Source: Sutcliffiella halmapala
GTDB taxonomy: Bacteria > Bacillota > Bacilli > Bacillales > Bacillaceae_I
Direction of reading: 5' to 3'
Assembly (NCBI RefSeq): GCF_002019665.1
Contig: NZ_KV917375.1
Coordinates: forward strand, 1,677,165-1,741,164
DNA: 64,000 nt
The first letter of the stretch is position 1; every line of letters starts with the position of its first letter. A program made the translations under genes and the position numbers. Shown in pieces: positions 1 through 7,201 of this stretch. The notes under the pieces were generated by a model, which saw only the letters and a list, made by a program, of their open reading frames with translations, was not told the DNA's origin and made no database searches.

Positions 1-1
1 T

Positions 2-535
2 ATAGTCCCGAGCAACGTTATTAATGAACTATCTAAATTAATGAATAACACTTCTGAAACAATCGACTTATTCATTAGTGATCATTACATCATGTTTAAA
101 TCAACGATGTCGAAACTTTATTCAAGAATACTCGTAGGAACGTATCCGCATATCTTACGGCTAATACCACAAGAGTTTCAAACAACGATTACGATGGAAA
201 GAAAGCAGTTATTAAACGGAATAGATAGAGCAACACTTTTTTCAAGTGTTACAAACAATAACAAAATATATTTAGAACTAAAGGAAGGTTCGAAAATAAA
301 AATTCGCTCACATGGAACAGAGTTGGGAGAAATTGAAGAAACACAATATTTAAAAGGAATAGAAGGTGAACAAGAACTAAGTATTGCGGTAGATGGAGGA
401 TATTTAATAGAGGCTCTAAAAGCATTAAAAGAAGACGAGATCTCGTTAAGCTTTAGTGGTCCGATGAGACCGATTTTATTAAAGCCAATAGGATCAGATA
501 ATCAGCTTCATTTAATATCACCTGTACGGACATAG
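2..535 (+). CDS. dnaN: DNA polymerase III beta subunit (sliding clamp) paralogue, 3' part
   Basis: The frame is open from the left edge, so the 5' end lies outside the window; 177 codons are visible. The visible part covers roughly the second and third clamp domains. It has the clamp-like segments 'GTYPHILRLIPQEF' and 'MRPILLKP' and ends in 'LISPVRT', close to the usual '(L)PVRTY' clamp terminus but without the last Tyr. The family forms a ring round DNA that tethers the replicative polymerase and repair proteins. The main dnaN sits between dnaA and recF; no such neighbours follow here, so this is probably a second copy, as some Bacillus genomes carry. Family assignment is secure; its role as an accessory clamp is inference. 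Confidence 0.8.
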   Translation: MVPSNVINELSKLMNNTSETIDLFISDHYIMFKSTMSKLYSRILVGTYPHILRLIPQEFQTTITMERKQLLNGIDRATLFSSVTNNNKIYLELKEGSKIKIRSHGTELGEIEETQYLKGIEGEQELSIAVDGGYLIEALKALKEDEISLSFSGPMRPILLKPIGSDNQLHLISPVRT

Positions 536-581
536 TGAAGAATCCCTTAAAATAATCCTAAATTAGGGAAGGGTTGATGAT

Positions 582-696
582 ATGTCAGATTTCCTGGTTC
601 TCGCTTTACTAGCAAGTCCTTTCGTATACATATCTGAAAAAAAGAATACTTGCAAAGATTAATGGATTGGTACTAATTGCTTACTTTGTTAGCTGA
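582..696 (+). pseudogene. Short membrane ORF with an apparent frameshift
   Basis: An ATG at 582 follows a GGGAAGGG ribosome site and opens a hydrophobic stretch (MSDFLVLALLASPFVYI) that runs into a stop at 660-662. In the +1 frame from 631 the membrane-like sequence continues (LKKRILAKINGLVLIAYFVS) to a TGA at 694-696, which overlaps the ATG of the next ORF. A one-base change in the run of seven A near 637-643 would join the two parts into a peptide of about 37 residues. It may be a real frameshift, a sequencing error in the homopolymer, or chance. No family recognised. Confidence 0.4.
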
Positions 697-1010
697 TGAA
701 TCTCATACAATATAAAGGAATGCCCTTTGTCCTGAATGTTGATCAGGTAATATGGGTTATCTTGTTAACGACAGTATTAATGTTTCTTTTTGTAGGAATT
801 GCCATGTTGTTTAATAAAATTTTACCAAGTATGAATAAGTATCTTATTCCAATTATTATTATAGTTGTGTTATGTATTGGTCTTTTTCTTTCGCTAATCG
901 TTTTTGGAGAAACTGATCCTCTTGACATATTGTTGTTCTATTTTACCCCATTGTACGTTGGGGCATTTATATTAATCGGATTGATTCAGTATGAAAGAAA
1001 TGCAAGATAA
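696..1010 (+). CDS. Small hypothetical membrane protein
   Basis: This 104-residue protein has about three hydrophobic segments (roughly residues 17-40, 48-70 and 77-98) with short charged loops and a basic end (YERNAR). No ribosome site precedes the ATG at 696, but the ATG overlaps the stop of the frameshifted upstream membrane ORF (TGATG), which suggests translational coupling. A strong bidirectional terminator follows at once. I do not recognise a family. It may belong to a single damaged membrane gene that starts at 582, so its status as an intact gene is uncertain. Confidence 0.45.
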   Translation: MNLIQYKGMPFVLNVDQVIWVILLTTVLMFLFVGIAMLFNKILPSMNKYLIPIIIIVVLCIGLFLSLIVFGETDPLDILLFYFTPLYVGAFILIGLIQYERNAR

Positions 1011-1018
1011 GATGAGAA

Positions 1019-1060
1019 AAAAGGGATAGACGTAACCATATACGTCCATCCCTTTTTATT
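1019..1060. terminator. Bidirectional Rho-independent terminator
   Basis: Inverted repeat AAAGGGATAGACGTA / TACGTCCATCCCTTTTT with a six-base loop. A-runs on one side and T-runs on the other let it serve both the rightward membrane ORF and the leftward gene ending at 1079. Confidence 0.85.
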
Positions 1061-1078
1061 ATGGAGTTTCTAAAGACT

Positions 1079-1330
1079 TTAATAGTTCACTTGTTTTTTC
1101 TTATTTTTGAATAGGAGGGAATGTGCGTTGCCGACTTTTTCTTCTAAGTAGTCAAGAGAAAAGTTACCAGACGGATCTGCCATATCCCCAACTGCTCGGG
1201 AAAGGTTGTCGATTACTTTATTTAGATCCTCACATGCTCTTTCTTCATTCTTTAAATTCATTTCATCCATAATTTCATGGGCGAGCATTTGTACTCTTCG
1301 TAAACGTATTCCGCTTGATTTCATGGACAA
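1079..1330 (-). CDS. Small hypothetical protein
   Basis: An 83-residue soluble, charged, mostly helical protein. The TTG at 1328-1330 is chosen because an AAAGGAGG site lies six bases before it; the ATG two codons later would be 12 bases away. Leucines and acidic/basic residues alternate (NLKNEERACEDLNKVIDNLSRAV), which fits a helical bundle or short coiled coil. No catalytic motif or family recognised. It is divergent from the Fur-controlled flavodoxin operon and shares that intergenic region. Confidence 0.55.
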   Translation of the reverse strand: MSMKSSGIRLRRVQMLAHEIMDEMNLKNEERACEDLNKVIDNLSRAVGDMADPSGNFSLDYLEEKVGNAHSLLFKNKKKQVNY

Positions 1331-1437
1331 TCATAACCTCCTTTCATGACCTTTTTACAAAAATTATATGTGGAAGCATAAGATTATTTCCAATTATTTT
1401 TATAAATCCAATTTTAGTTGTTAAAAGAAAATAACTG

Positions 1438-1495
1438 TTGACACTGATAATCATTATCAACTATTATAGTGTTAGTTAATTGAAAACGATTATCA
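1438..1495 (+). promoter_or_regulatory. Promoter with two Fur boxes for the flavodoxin operon
   Basis: TTGACA at 1438-1443 and TATTAT at 1462-1467 form a sigma-A promoter with an 18-base spacer. The spacer holds a perfect 7-1-7 Fur box, TGATAATCATTATCA (1445-1459), where bound Fur-iron would block RNA polymerase. A second, weaker match, TGAAAACGATTATCA (1481-1495), lies between the -10 and the ribosome site. Iron repression of the operon follows from Fur biology. Confidence 0.88.
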
Positions 1496-1512
1496 GTAAG
1501 GAGGCTATGCAC

Positions 1513-1983
1513 ATGAAAGCATTTATTGGCTATGTAAGTATGTCTGGTAATACAGAGGACATGGCAAATATTTTGAAGGAAGTCCTGCTCGCTAAAGGAT
1601 GGGACGTGGAGATGGATTGTCTGGATGCGATAGAAGTAGAGCGAATTTTAGCATATGACTGTGTTTTCTTTGGGGCATACACATGGGGTGATGGTGATCT
1701 TCCTTATGAGGCAGAAGACTTTTTTGAAGAATTGAATGAATTAGAATTAGAGGGTATTCATGCTGCTTGCTTTGGTTCAGGTGATCATGACTACCCGAAA
1801 TTTTGTGCAGCGGTCGATATCATGGTGGAAGCACTAGCAGAAAAAGGCTGTGTTGTTTTTAATCAAACGTTAAAAATGGAGCTCAATCCTGAAACAGATG
1901 AAGACGTTGCAGAATGTCAGCAATTTGCAGAAGCTGTCTACGAATGGATGCTAGCAAAAGAGGGGATAAAACATGTTTCATAA
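1513..1983 (+). CDS. ykuN: Flavodoxin YkuN
   Basis: A short-chain flavodoxin of 156 residues: a one-electron carrier with FMN that replaces ferredoxin when iron is short. Residues 1-20 carry the FMN phosphate loop (SMSGNTE), and YTWGDGDLP at about 56-64 and FGSGDHDYP further on are the isoalloxazine-contact loops. The ATG at 1513 is used because AAGGAGG (1498-1504) lies eight bases upstream; in-frame TTG/ATG codons before it are badly placed. It is the first gene after two Fur boxes. Its 3' end overlaps the next gene by 11 bases, and the order flavodoxin - unknown - flavodoxin matches the B. subtilis ykuNOP operon. Confidence 0.92.
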   Translation: MKAFIGYVSMSGNTEDMANILKEVLLAKGWDVEMDCLDAIEVERILAYDCVFFGAYTWGDGDLPYEAEDFFEELNELELEGIHAACFGSGDHDYPKFCAAVDIMVEALAEKGCVVFNQTLKMELNPETDEDVAECQQFAEAVYEWMLAKEGIKHVS

Positions 1984-2860
1984 AGGGTCAACTGCAGTAT
2001 TATCCACTCCAGAGCTACCTTTCCTTGTTGCGGTAAAAAAGGCTGGCATTTACTCCTTTGAAGAAGGGGAATGGTTTCTGGAATACGGTCTCTCTCAAAA
2101 TATTTATAAGTTAGTACGTCTAGGGCAATACATATTTGGGATTGGAGATTATGGAACTATTCTTCGTTACGACCCATATCAACAAAAATGGACGCATACC
2201 TCCTTTCCTACTACACAGCGTTTATGGGATATAACAGGTAATGGTACTGGATTAATTGTCACGCATGGAGGAAGTAATCTATATGTCTCGGCTAATTTTG
2301 GCTCTAGCTGGACTGTTATTAAACCATTCCAATCTCTAGGGGCATCGCCATTAATCCGAGCTTTATTATATGACAAAGACTATATTTACATAGGAACACA
2401 AGTGAATAGAGAACATGGTGGCTTGTGGAAATATTCGATGATAACCAGAGAACTAACCTTGGTAAAAAAAGAAGAGCATTCTATGATTTCTTCTATTTGC
2501 ATAAATGATGACGATTCTCTATTTATTACAAAAGGAAATGTTCAATTAGGAGAGGGTTCTATCGAAATGACAAACTCGGATAGATCTCAATGGCTAAAGT
2601 TCGATCAGCCAATTTCCGAAAAAGCCTTTCTAGATTTATTTATGGCAAACGAAAAGTTATATGCAACTTCTAGTAAAGATGAATTTGGTTTTTCGAGAAT
2701 TTACGAGGTAGATAAAGAGTGGATGACACTTTTGCCAATTGAAACGGTAGAAGGGCATGGATTTAGAGGAGCTGGCTTCGATGATCAGATATTTATTTCC
2801 TCACCAGTCGAGAGTAAATGGATCGATAACAGGTATGAAGTGCCAAAGCTATTACATTAA
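1973..2860 (+). CDS. ykuO: YkuO-like protein of the flavodoxin operon
   Basis: 295 residues, soluble, with repeated blades of the kind 'YIFGIGDYGTILRYDPYQQKW', 'LYVSANFGSSWTVIK' and 'YIYIGTQVNREHGGLWKY', which suggest a beta-propeller resembling sialidase/BNR-repeat proteins. No signal peptide is seen, so it is probably cytoplasmic. The start overlaps the end of ykuN and has its own GAGGGGAT site. In B. subtilis a protein of about this size sits between the two flavodoxins under Fur control; its function is unknown. I assign the name by position and general fold, not by a catalytic motif. Confidence 0.75.
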   Translation: MFHKGSTAVLSTPELPFLVAVKKAGIYSFEEGEWFLEYGLSQNIYKLVRLGQYIFGIGDYGTILRYDPYQQKWTHTSFPTTQRLWDITGNGTGLIVTHGGSNLYVSANFGSSWTVIKPFQSLGASPLIRALLYDKDYIYIGTQVNREHGGLWKYSMITRELTLVKKEEHSMISSICINDDDSLFITKGNVQLGEGSIEMTNSDRSQWLKFDQPISEKAFLDLFMANEKLYATSSKDEFGFSRIYEVDKEWMTLLPIETVEGHGFRGAGFDDQIFISSPVESKWIDNRYEVPKLLH

Positions 2861-2875
2861 AATGGAGTGATCGTA

Positions 2876-3328
2876 TTGAGAATAGGGGTTTACTATGCAA
2901 GTATGTCAGGGAATACAGAAGCGATTGCGGATATTATTGCCGAGGAATTAAAAGAGCAACAACAAGAAGTTGCGCTGGAGGAGATCGTTAATATGGCGAG
3001 CGCCTCCGAGTTATTAAACTATGACCTTACCATTATCGGAATGTACACGTGGGGAGATGGAGAATACCCGGACGAATGTCTTGATATTACAGACGAATTG
3101 GAAGAGTTAGAGCTTGAAGGTCACCCATTTGCCATCTTCGGATCGGGTGACACATCCTATCCCGAATTTTGCGGCTCATTGAATCAGCTAAAGGAGCTTC
3201 TTGAACAACAAGGAGGAGTGGTACTACATGAACCGCTAAGAGTAGAGTTTAATCCAGAGCCAGAAGATGAAGAAGATATCAGAGCATTTGTTTCAAAAGT
3301 ACTGTCTGAGCTAAAAACGAGAGCGTAA
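2876..3328 (+). CDS. ykuP: Flavodoxin YkuP
   Basis: Second short-chain flavodoxin, 150 residues, acidic. It has the FMN phosphate loop SMSGNTE at residues 9-15, the YTWGDGEYP loop near 56 and FGSGDTSYPEFCG further on. The TTG at 2876 is preferred: GGAG lies eight bases before it and it gives the typical N-terminus MRIGVYYASMSGNTE, while the GTG at 2867 overlaps the ribosome site. It closes the ykuN-ykuO-ykuP set and should carry electrons to the same partners as YkuN under iron shortage (family knowledge). A small basic-protein gene follows 19 bases later. Confidence 0.92.
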   Translation: MRIGVYYASMSGNTEAIADIIAEELKEQQQEVALEEIVNMASASELLNYDLTIIGMYTWGDGEYPDECLDITDELEELELEGHPFAIFGSGDTSYPEFCGSLNQLKELLEQQGGVVLHEPLRVEFNPEPEDEEDIRAFVSKVLSELKTRA

Positions 3329-3347
3329 GAAGAGGTAGGGAATCAAC

Positions 3348-3485
3348 GTGAAAAAGAAAATGATGAGTCAATTAATAGAAGAAAATAAGAAAAATATATT
3401 AAAAGATAATGATAGAATCGAGCAAATTTACAATAAGATAGATGAATCGATTATAACAGAGACAAAGAAAAGTAAAGCGGTTTAA
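3348..3485 (+). CDS. FbpB-like small basic protein
   Basis: A 45-residue ORF starting with GTG at 3348 after GAGGTAGGG. The protein is lysine-rich and helical: MKKKMMSQLIEENKKN then ILKDNDRIEQIYNKIDE. The pattern 'L(I/V)xENKxxxLxDxxxxxxIxxxIDE' resembles the Fur-regulated basic protein B family of Bacillus, short proteins linked to the iron-sparing response that the small RNA FsrA directs. The position, last in a Fur-controlled flavodoxin operon and just before its terminator, supports that reading. The match is from memory of the family pattern and the protein is very short, so a profile search is needed to be sure. Confidence 0.65.
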   Translation: MKKKMMSQLIEENKKNILKDNDRIEQIYNKIDESIITETKKSKAV

Positions 3486-3503
3486 TAAAAGTAATGCAAA
3501 AAC

Positions 3504-3537
3504 GTAGAGAGGATGTGCGGTCTTCTCTACATTTTTT
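3504..3537 (+). terminator. Terminator of the flavodoxin operon
   Basis: GTAGAGA (3504-3510) pairs with TCTCTAC (3524-3530) and is followed by ATTTTTT. It ends the ykuNOP-fbpB-like unit. Confidence 0.85.
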
Positions 3538-3540
3538 ATA

Positions 3541-3931
3541 TGGTGAAATTAAATAAATTATGTGTACTCGTGTTTAAGTGGCAAAGTGCTTTTCGGTATG
3601 ATTCCCGAAAACGACAGTCGGATTATTCCGTAAGTATATTAATATAAAAGTGGATAGATGTGAAAGAGGGATAAGAATTATTATATAATATATGGAAGAA
3701 AAACTTTCAATGAAATAGGATCGGACGAATGAATAAAGATTTTGGATGAATGTTTTATCATTTCGGTCGAAAGGAAGTAGATTGCGGATGAATTCTAGGT
3801 GAATTTGGACGGATAAGCGAAGAAGCCGGTCGAATGACAAGAATACGGACTAATTACTGGTTGAACTAAAGGGTAGCGTTAACTGTATGCTACGTATTAG
3901 TATAAAAACTAAAGAATCGTGAGGAAACCAA
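3541..3931. other. Intergenic stretch, mostly the 21-bp array
   Basis: About 390 bases without a supported gene. A leftward frame of 88 codons (3574-3840) exists but lies across the 21-bp array described next and has no ribosome site. The last 30 bases carry GTGAGGA, the ribosome site for the peptidase gene at 3932. Confidence 0.6.
3721..3846. repeat. Six-unit 21-bp phased array (copy A)
   Basis: Six consecutive 21-base units start at 3721, 3742, 3763, 3784, 3805 and 3826. Each begins with a core close to TCGGACGAAT: TCGGACGAAT, TTGGATGAAT, TCGGTCGAAA, GCGGATGAAT, TTGGACGGAT, CCGGTCGAAT. The 11-base remainders are unrelated to one another. A better-conserved array of the same period and core lies at 61171-61296. 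No coding role is supported. Confidence 0.8.
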
Positions 3932-4798
3932 TTGAAAATCATTGATACTATTCCATTTTTTCTAGACAATTACCAACCTTCTATTCATTTTTTAAGGAAG
4001 TACTACAATGAATATCCTGATGTATTTAAAGAATATTTTGCTTATCATTGTAAGGATACCGAAGAAAGACATAACAAATCCATTGCTAAGTACCCTTCAT
4101 TTTTATCAAGCATCAAACAAGTCCACCGTCAGATAATCCCTATTATTCAAGATATAACAGATGAATATTTTAGAATATTTCACGTTTCGTTTCCAATTGA
4201 AGTACATTTAATCGTTGGTGGTTTTGGCTCCAACGCATATACACATCGGCAAATCATTCCCAATATAACATTTGCATTGGAGAAGTTATCTCCAGAACCT
4301 GACCATTTACGTGCAATTGTTGCACACGAATTTGGTCATGCTACGCAAAACATTATATCCAATGAGGCAGGCATGGAATGGACAGCGCTTCCATGGGATA
4401 GTCCGCTCATATGGCTGAATCAAGAGGGTGCAGCTACACATTTTTCGAGAAGAACCGTGACGAATTTGTCTCCATCTGTTTACTTTTCCTTTGATGACGC
4501 AGGGGGGGAATGGCTGAACTTTACGGAAGCGAATAAACAAGCTATTAAAGTGGAATTCGCAAAAGACTATGCAACTGAGACTCCTCAAACCTTATTTCGT
4601 GAGTGGTTTTCGATAAATGGTGGTAAAAGATTTGGTGTTAGTAGATTAGGATATTTTCTCGGAGATATGTTTTTCCAAGATCAAATCAAAGAGTTAGGTG
4701 AAAAGAATGCTGTCATTGCTTGGAAGGAGCAAGAATTTGAAGCACGTGCTTCAAATTGGTTATATCAAAATGTAAGAGTAAGAGAAAAAAATGACTAA
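3932..4798 (+). CDS. Zinc-dependent peptidase-like protein (HExxH)
   Basis: 288 residues, no signal peptide or membrane segment. The segment AIVAHEFGHATQ has the HExxH zinc site at residues 132-136 followed by a helix-capping Gly/His region, and a possible third ligand lies in 'EWTALPWDSPLIWLNQEGAATH', as in the DUF2268-type putative Zn proteases. The start is TTG at 3932, with GTGAGGA eight bases upstream. No clear partner genes lie nearby, and an inverted repeat follows the stop. The metal-site prediction is firm; the substrate is unknown. Confidence 0.7.
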   Translation: MKIIDTIPFFLDNYQPSIHFLRKYYNEYPDVFKEYFAYHCKDTEERHNKSIAKYPSFLSSIKQVHRQIIPIIQDITDEYFRIFHVSFPIEVHLIVGGFGSNAYTHRQIIPNITFALEKLSPEPDHLRAIVAHEFGHATQNIISNEAGMEWTALPWDSPLIWLNQEGAATHFSRRTVTNLSPSVYFSFDDAGGEWLNFTEANKQAIKVEFAKDYATETPQTLFREWFSINGGKRFGVSRLGYFLGDMFFQDQIKELGEKNAVIAWKEQEFEARASNWLYQNVRVREKND

Positions 4799-4809
4799 TT
4801 TTGTGCAGT

Positions 4810-4846
4810 ACAGAACCGTGCCCCATACATTGGATCACGGTTCTGT
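4810..4846. repeat. REP-like inverted repeat or terminator
   Basis: ACAGAACCGTG (4810-4820) is a perfect inverted repeat of CACGGTTCTGT (4836-4846), followed by CCCC instead of a T-run. It lies between convergent genes (peptidase rightward, arsR leftward). It may end transcription or be one of the GGTTCTGTCCCC-type dispersed intergenic repeats found in Bacillus. Confidence 0.6.
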
Positions 4847-4859
4847 CCCCATAGCTCTC

Positions 4860-5186
4860 CTAATCTTCATTGATTTTATCAAGCATTGTTATTGCATCCA
4901 CAAGATGATTATTAAAGATTTGTCGGGCAACATCTAGTAGTTCAATAATCATCGAATCCCTCAATGAGTAGATAACGCGATTACCATCTTTCGTGCCTGT
5001 GACAATGTTTTTTGTTCTAAGTACGGTTAATTGCTGTGAAACAGCTGAACCTTCACTTCCCACAAGATTTTGTATTTCGTTGACGCTTTTGTCTCCTTCG
5101 GCTAAAAGCTCAAGAATTCTTATCCTGAGAGGATGAGAGAGTGCTTTGAAAAATTCTGCTTTAAATCGTTGTATTTCTAAATTCAA
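4860..5186 (-). CDS. ArsR/SmtB-family transcriptional regulator
   Basis: 108 residues forming one winged helix-turn-helix: 'FKALSHPLRIRILELLAEGDKSVNEI' then the recognition region 'GSEGSAVSQQLTVLRTKNIV' and the wing 'DGNRVIYSL'. The start is TTG at 5184-5186, with GGAGG seven bases upstream. It contains no cysteine, so the thiolate metal site of ArsR/CadC is absent; the last helix has D/H residues (DVARQIFNNHLVD) that could make another kind of site. It lies 26 bases downstream of the SulP transporter on the same strand and so very probably controls that operon. The inducing ligand is unknown. Confidence 0.85.
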   Translation of the reverse strand: MNLEIQRFKAEFFKALSHPLRIRILELLAEGDKSVNEIQNLVGSEGSAVSQQLTVLRTKNIVTGTKDGNRVIYSLRDSMIIELLDVARQIFNNHLVDAITMLDKINED

Positions 5187-5212
5187 GTTTTTTCCTCCAG
5201 TTCATGAGCTGA

Positions 5213-6973
5213 CTAAAAAGATTTAACTGTTTCTCCTCTATCTTGAGAATCCTCTTGTACACAAGAAAGTGTTGTACATTCCTTAAAGGCAAAGTTTTTA
5301 CATCCTAGACATTTGTTCTTATTTAACTGTTCAAGTGCAAAATTTATTGCATCTCCAGTATGTTCAAAGAAATTGCTTTCTCCAATAAATTCAGCTAAAC
5401 CTGTTTTTATTAACATATTTTTAGGTTGACTTTTAATACCGGATATTAAGACAATCCCATCTTTTGAGAAATCTTGGATGATGCTAGATAAATAGGATTC
5501 GCCAGTTGTATCGATCAATGGAACACGCCCCATTCTTAATAGTAAAATATTTGGCTTGTCATTGATTGAATTTAGGATCGATTGTTCAAAAGCTTGAGCA
5601 GAACCAAAAAATAAAGGGCCTTCTATATTATAAATACTGATTTGGGGACAATCATGTGAATCTGTCACCATTTTTATTTCTACTTTTTCATTTTTTGACT
5701 TTGGATTAGGTAATGCTTTAGCTGTTACCATAATAGCACTCATTCGTTTTGTAAATAAAATAACAGCTAAAAAAAGTCCCACTTCTACAGCAACCGTAAG
5801 ATTCACAAATACCGTTAATGAAAAAGTGACAGCTAAAACAAGCGAATCTTCTGTTTTGGTTTTTAGCACATGTAAAAATGTATGGCTTTCACTCATGTTC
5901 CAAGCGACTATCATTAAGATAGGTGCCATACTTGCTAATGGGATATTGGATGCAAATGGAGCAAAAAGTATTAATATTAACATAACTACAATACCATGAA
6001 TCACTCCAGAAAGTGGCGAAACTGCCCCGTTTTTTATGTTTGTCGCAGTTCTTGCGATTGCTCCTGTAGCAGGAATTCCACCAAAAAAGGGGGTCACTAT
6101 ATTCGCTATCCCCTGTCCAATGAGTTCTCGATTACTATTATGTTTACTTTTCGACATACTATCAGCAACCACGGCAGATAATAAAGATTCAATCCCTCCA
6201 AGTACTGCAATAACAAACGCTGGGCCAATTAAGAGCTGGATACGTTCTATCGTAATCTCCGGAACTTTGAAATGAGGTAATGAATTTGGAATGTCTCCAA
6301 AAGTGGATCCAATTGTTGCAATATGACTTGGATAGAATATAGTCGCAATCGCTGTTGATAGCAGCAAACCCAAAAGAGGGGCTGGAACCTTTAAAATAAA
6401 TTTAGGAGTGAGCAAAACAGTTAATAGGCAAATCACAGCGGTTAAAACACTATAGAAATTTATTGATAAAATATGAGTAGCAATTTCTTTTATATTACTG
6501 ATAAACGATTCATGTTTTTCCACGTTTGTTAAGCCGAGAAAGTTTGGGATTTGTCCTACAAAAATAATCACGGCAATCCCTGATGTGAAGCCAACAGTCA
6601 CTGGTTTTGGAATAAATTTCATTAACGAGCCGAGTCTAAATATTCCCATTAAAAGTAGCATGATACCTGCTAAAAATCCAGCAATTAATAGGTTTTCATA
6701 CCCAAATGTCATAACGATTCCAAATAAAATAGGGATAAATGCACCTGTTGGTCCACCGATTTGATATCTTGAACCACCGAACAGGGAAATTAAAATACCT
6801 GCAATAATTGTAGTGTAAATACCGTATTCTGGTTTTACTCCAGAAGCAATTGCAAATGCCATTCCCAGTGGTATAGCAATAACTCCAACAACGAAACCAG
6901 ATAAGAGATCTTTTTGGAAGCTTTCCAAAGTATACCCACTAAATCTCCTAGTAAAAAACCACTTTCGTAGCAT
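5213..6973 (-). CDS. SulP-family anion transporter with STAS domain
   Basis: 586 residues. Residues about 20-405 carry the multi-span membrane core, opening with the family signature region 'GFVVGVIAIPLGMAFAIASGVKPEYGIYT'. A STAS domain follows at about 435-545 ('NIEGPLFFGSAQAFE...LLRMGRVPLIDTTGESYL'). SulP proteins move sulfate, bicarbonate or other anions across the cytoplasmic membrane. Unusual is a C-terminal cysteine cluster (CLGCKNFAFKECTTLSC) after the STAS domain, which could bind metal or act as a redox switch. It is followed on the same strand by an ArsR-type regulator, an operon that suggests regulation by a small ligand. The substrate cannot be told from sequence. Confidence 0.87.
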   Translation of the reverse strand: MLRKWFFTRRFSGYTLESFQKDLLSGFVVGVIAIPLGMAFAIASGVKPEYGIYTTIIAGILISLFGGSRYQIGGPTGAFIPILFGIVMTFGYENLLIAGFLAGIMLLLMGIFRLGSLMKFIPKPVTVGFTSGIAVIIFVGQIPNFLGLTNVEKHESFISNIKEIATHILSINFYSVLTAVICLLTVLLTPKFILKVPAPLLGLLLSTAIATIFYPSHIATIGSTFGDIPNSLPHFKVPEITIERIQLLIGPAFVIAVLGGIESLLSAVVADSMSKSKHNSNRELIGQGIANIVTPFFGGIPATGAIARTATNIKNGAVSPLSGVIHGIVVMLILILFAPFASNIPLASMAPILMIVAWNMSESHTFLHVLKTKTEDSLVLAVTFSLTVFVNLTVAVEVGLFLAVILFTKRMSAIMVTAKALPNPKSKNEKVEIKMVTDSHDCPQISIYNIEGPLFFGSAQAFEQSILNSINDKPNILLLRMGRVPLIDTTGESYLSSIIQDFSKDGIVLISGIKSQPKNMLIKTGLAEFIGESNFFEHTGDAINFALEQLNKNKCLGCKNFAFKECTTLSCVQEDSQDRGETVKSF

Positions 6974-7009
6974 AATAAACCCTTCTTTTCTTTTAATATT
7001 TATATAATT

Positions 7010-7031
7010 GTATATCTGAATATTTGAATAT
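7010..7031. promoter_or_regulatory. Possible ArsR operator
   Basis: ATATCTGAATATTTGAATAT is an imperfect AT-rich dyad (14 of 20 positions symmetric) with a TGAATAT direct repeat, about 40 bases upstream of the SulP start. ArsR-family operators are AT-rich dyads of this size next to the regulated promoter. This is inferred from position and shape only. Confidence 0.4.
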
Positions 7032-7201
7032 ACTATTATGTAAATTTATAACGATTACTTTGATATGTCAAGGAACCATGGGGCGAAGTTCTTGTCCTCG
7101 GACCTCAATTTCCCTAGGTGCTAATATTTACCGCTACTTCACTACGTGTCATCATATTACAATGATAGATAACTAATTTAAGAGGAGGACTTTGTAGCGG
7201 A

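Noticed and set aside
3574..3840. An 88-codon leftward frame across copy A of the array
   Set aside because: No ribosome site, and it lies over the degenerate 21-bp units; composition does not look like a protein.
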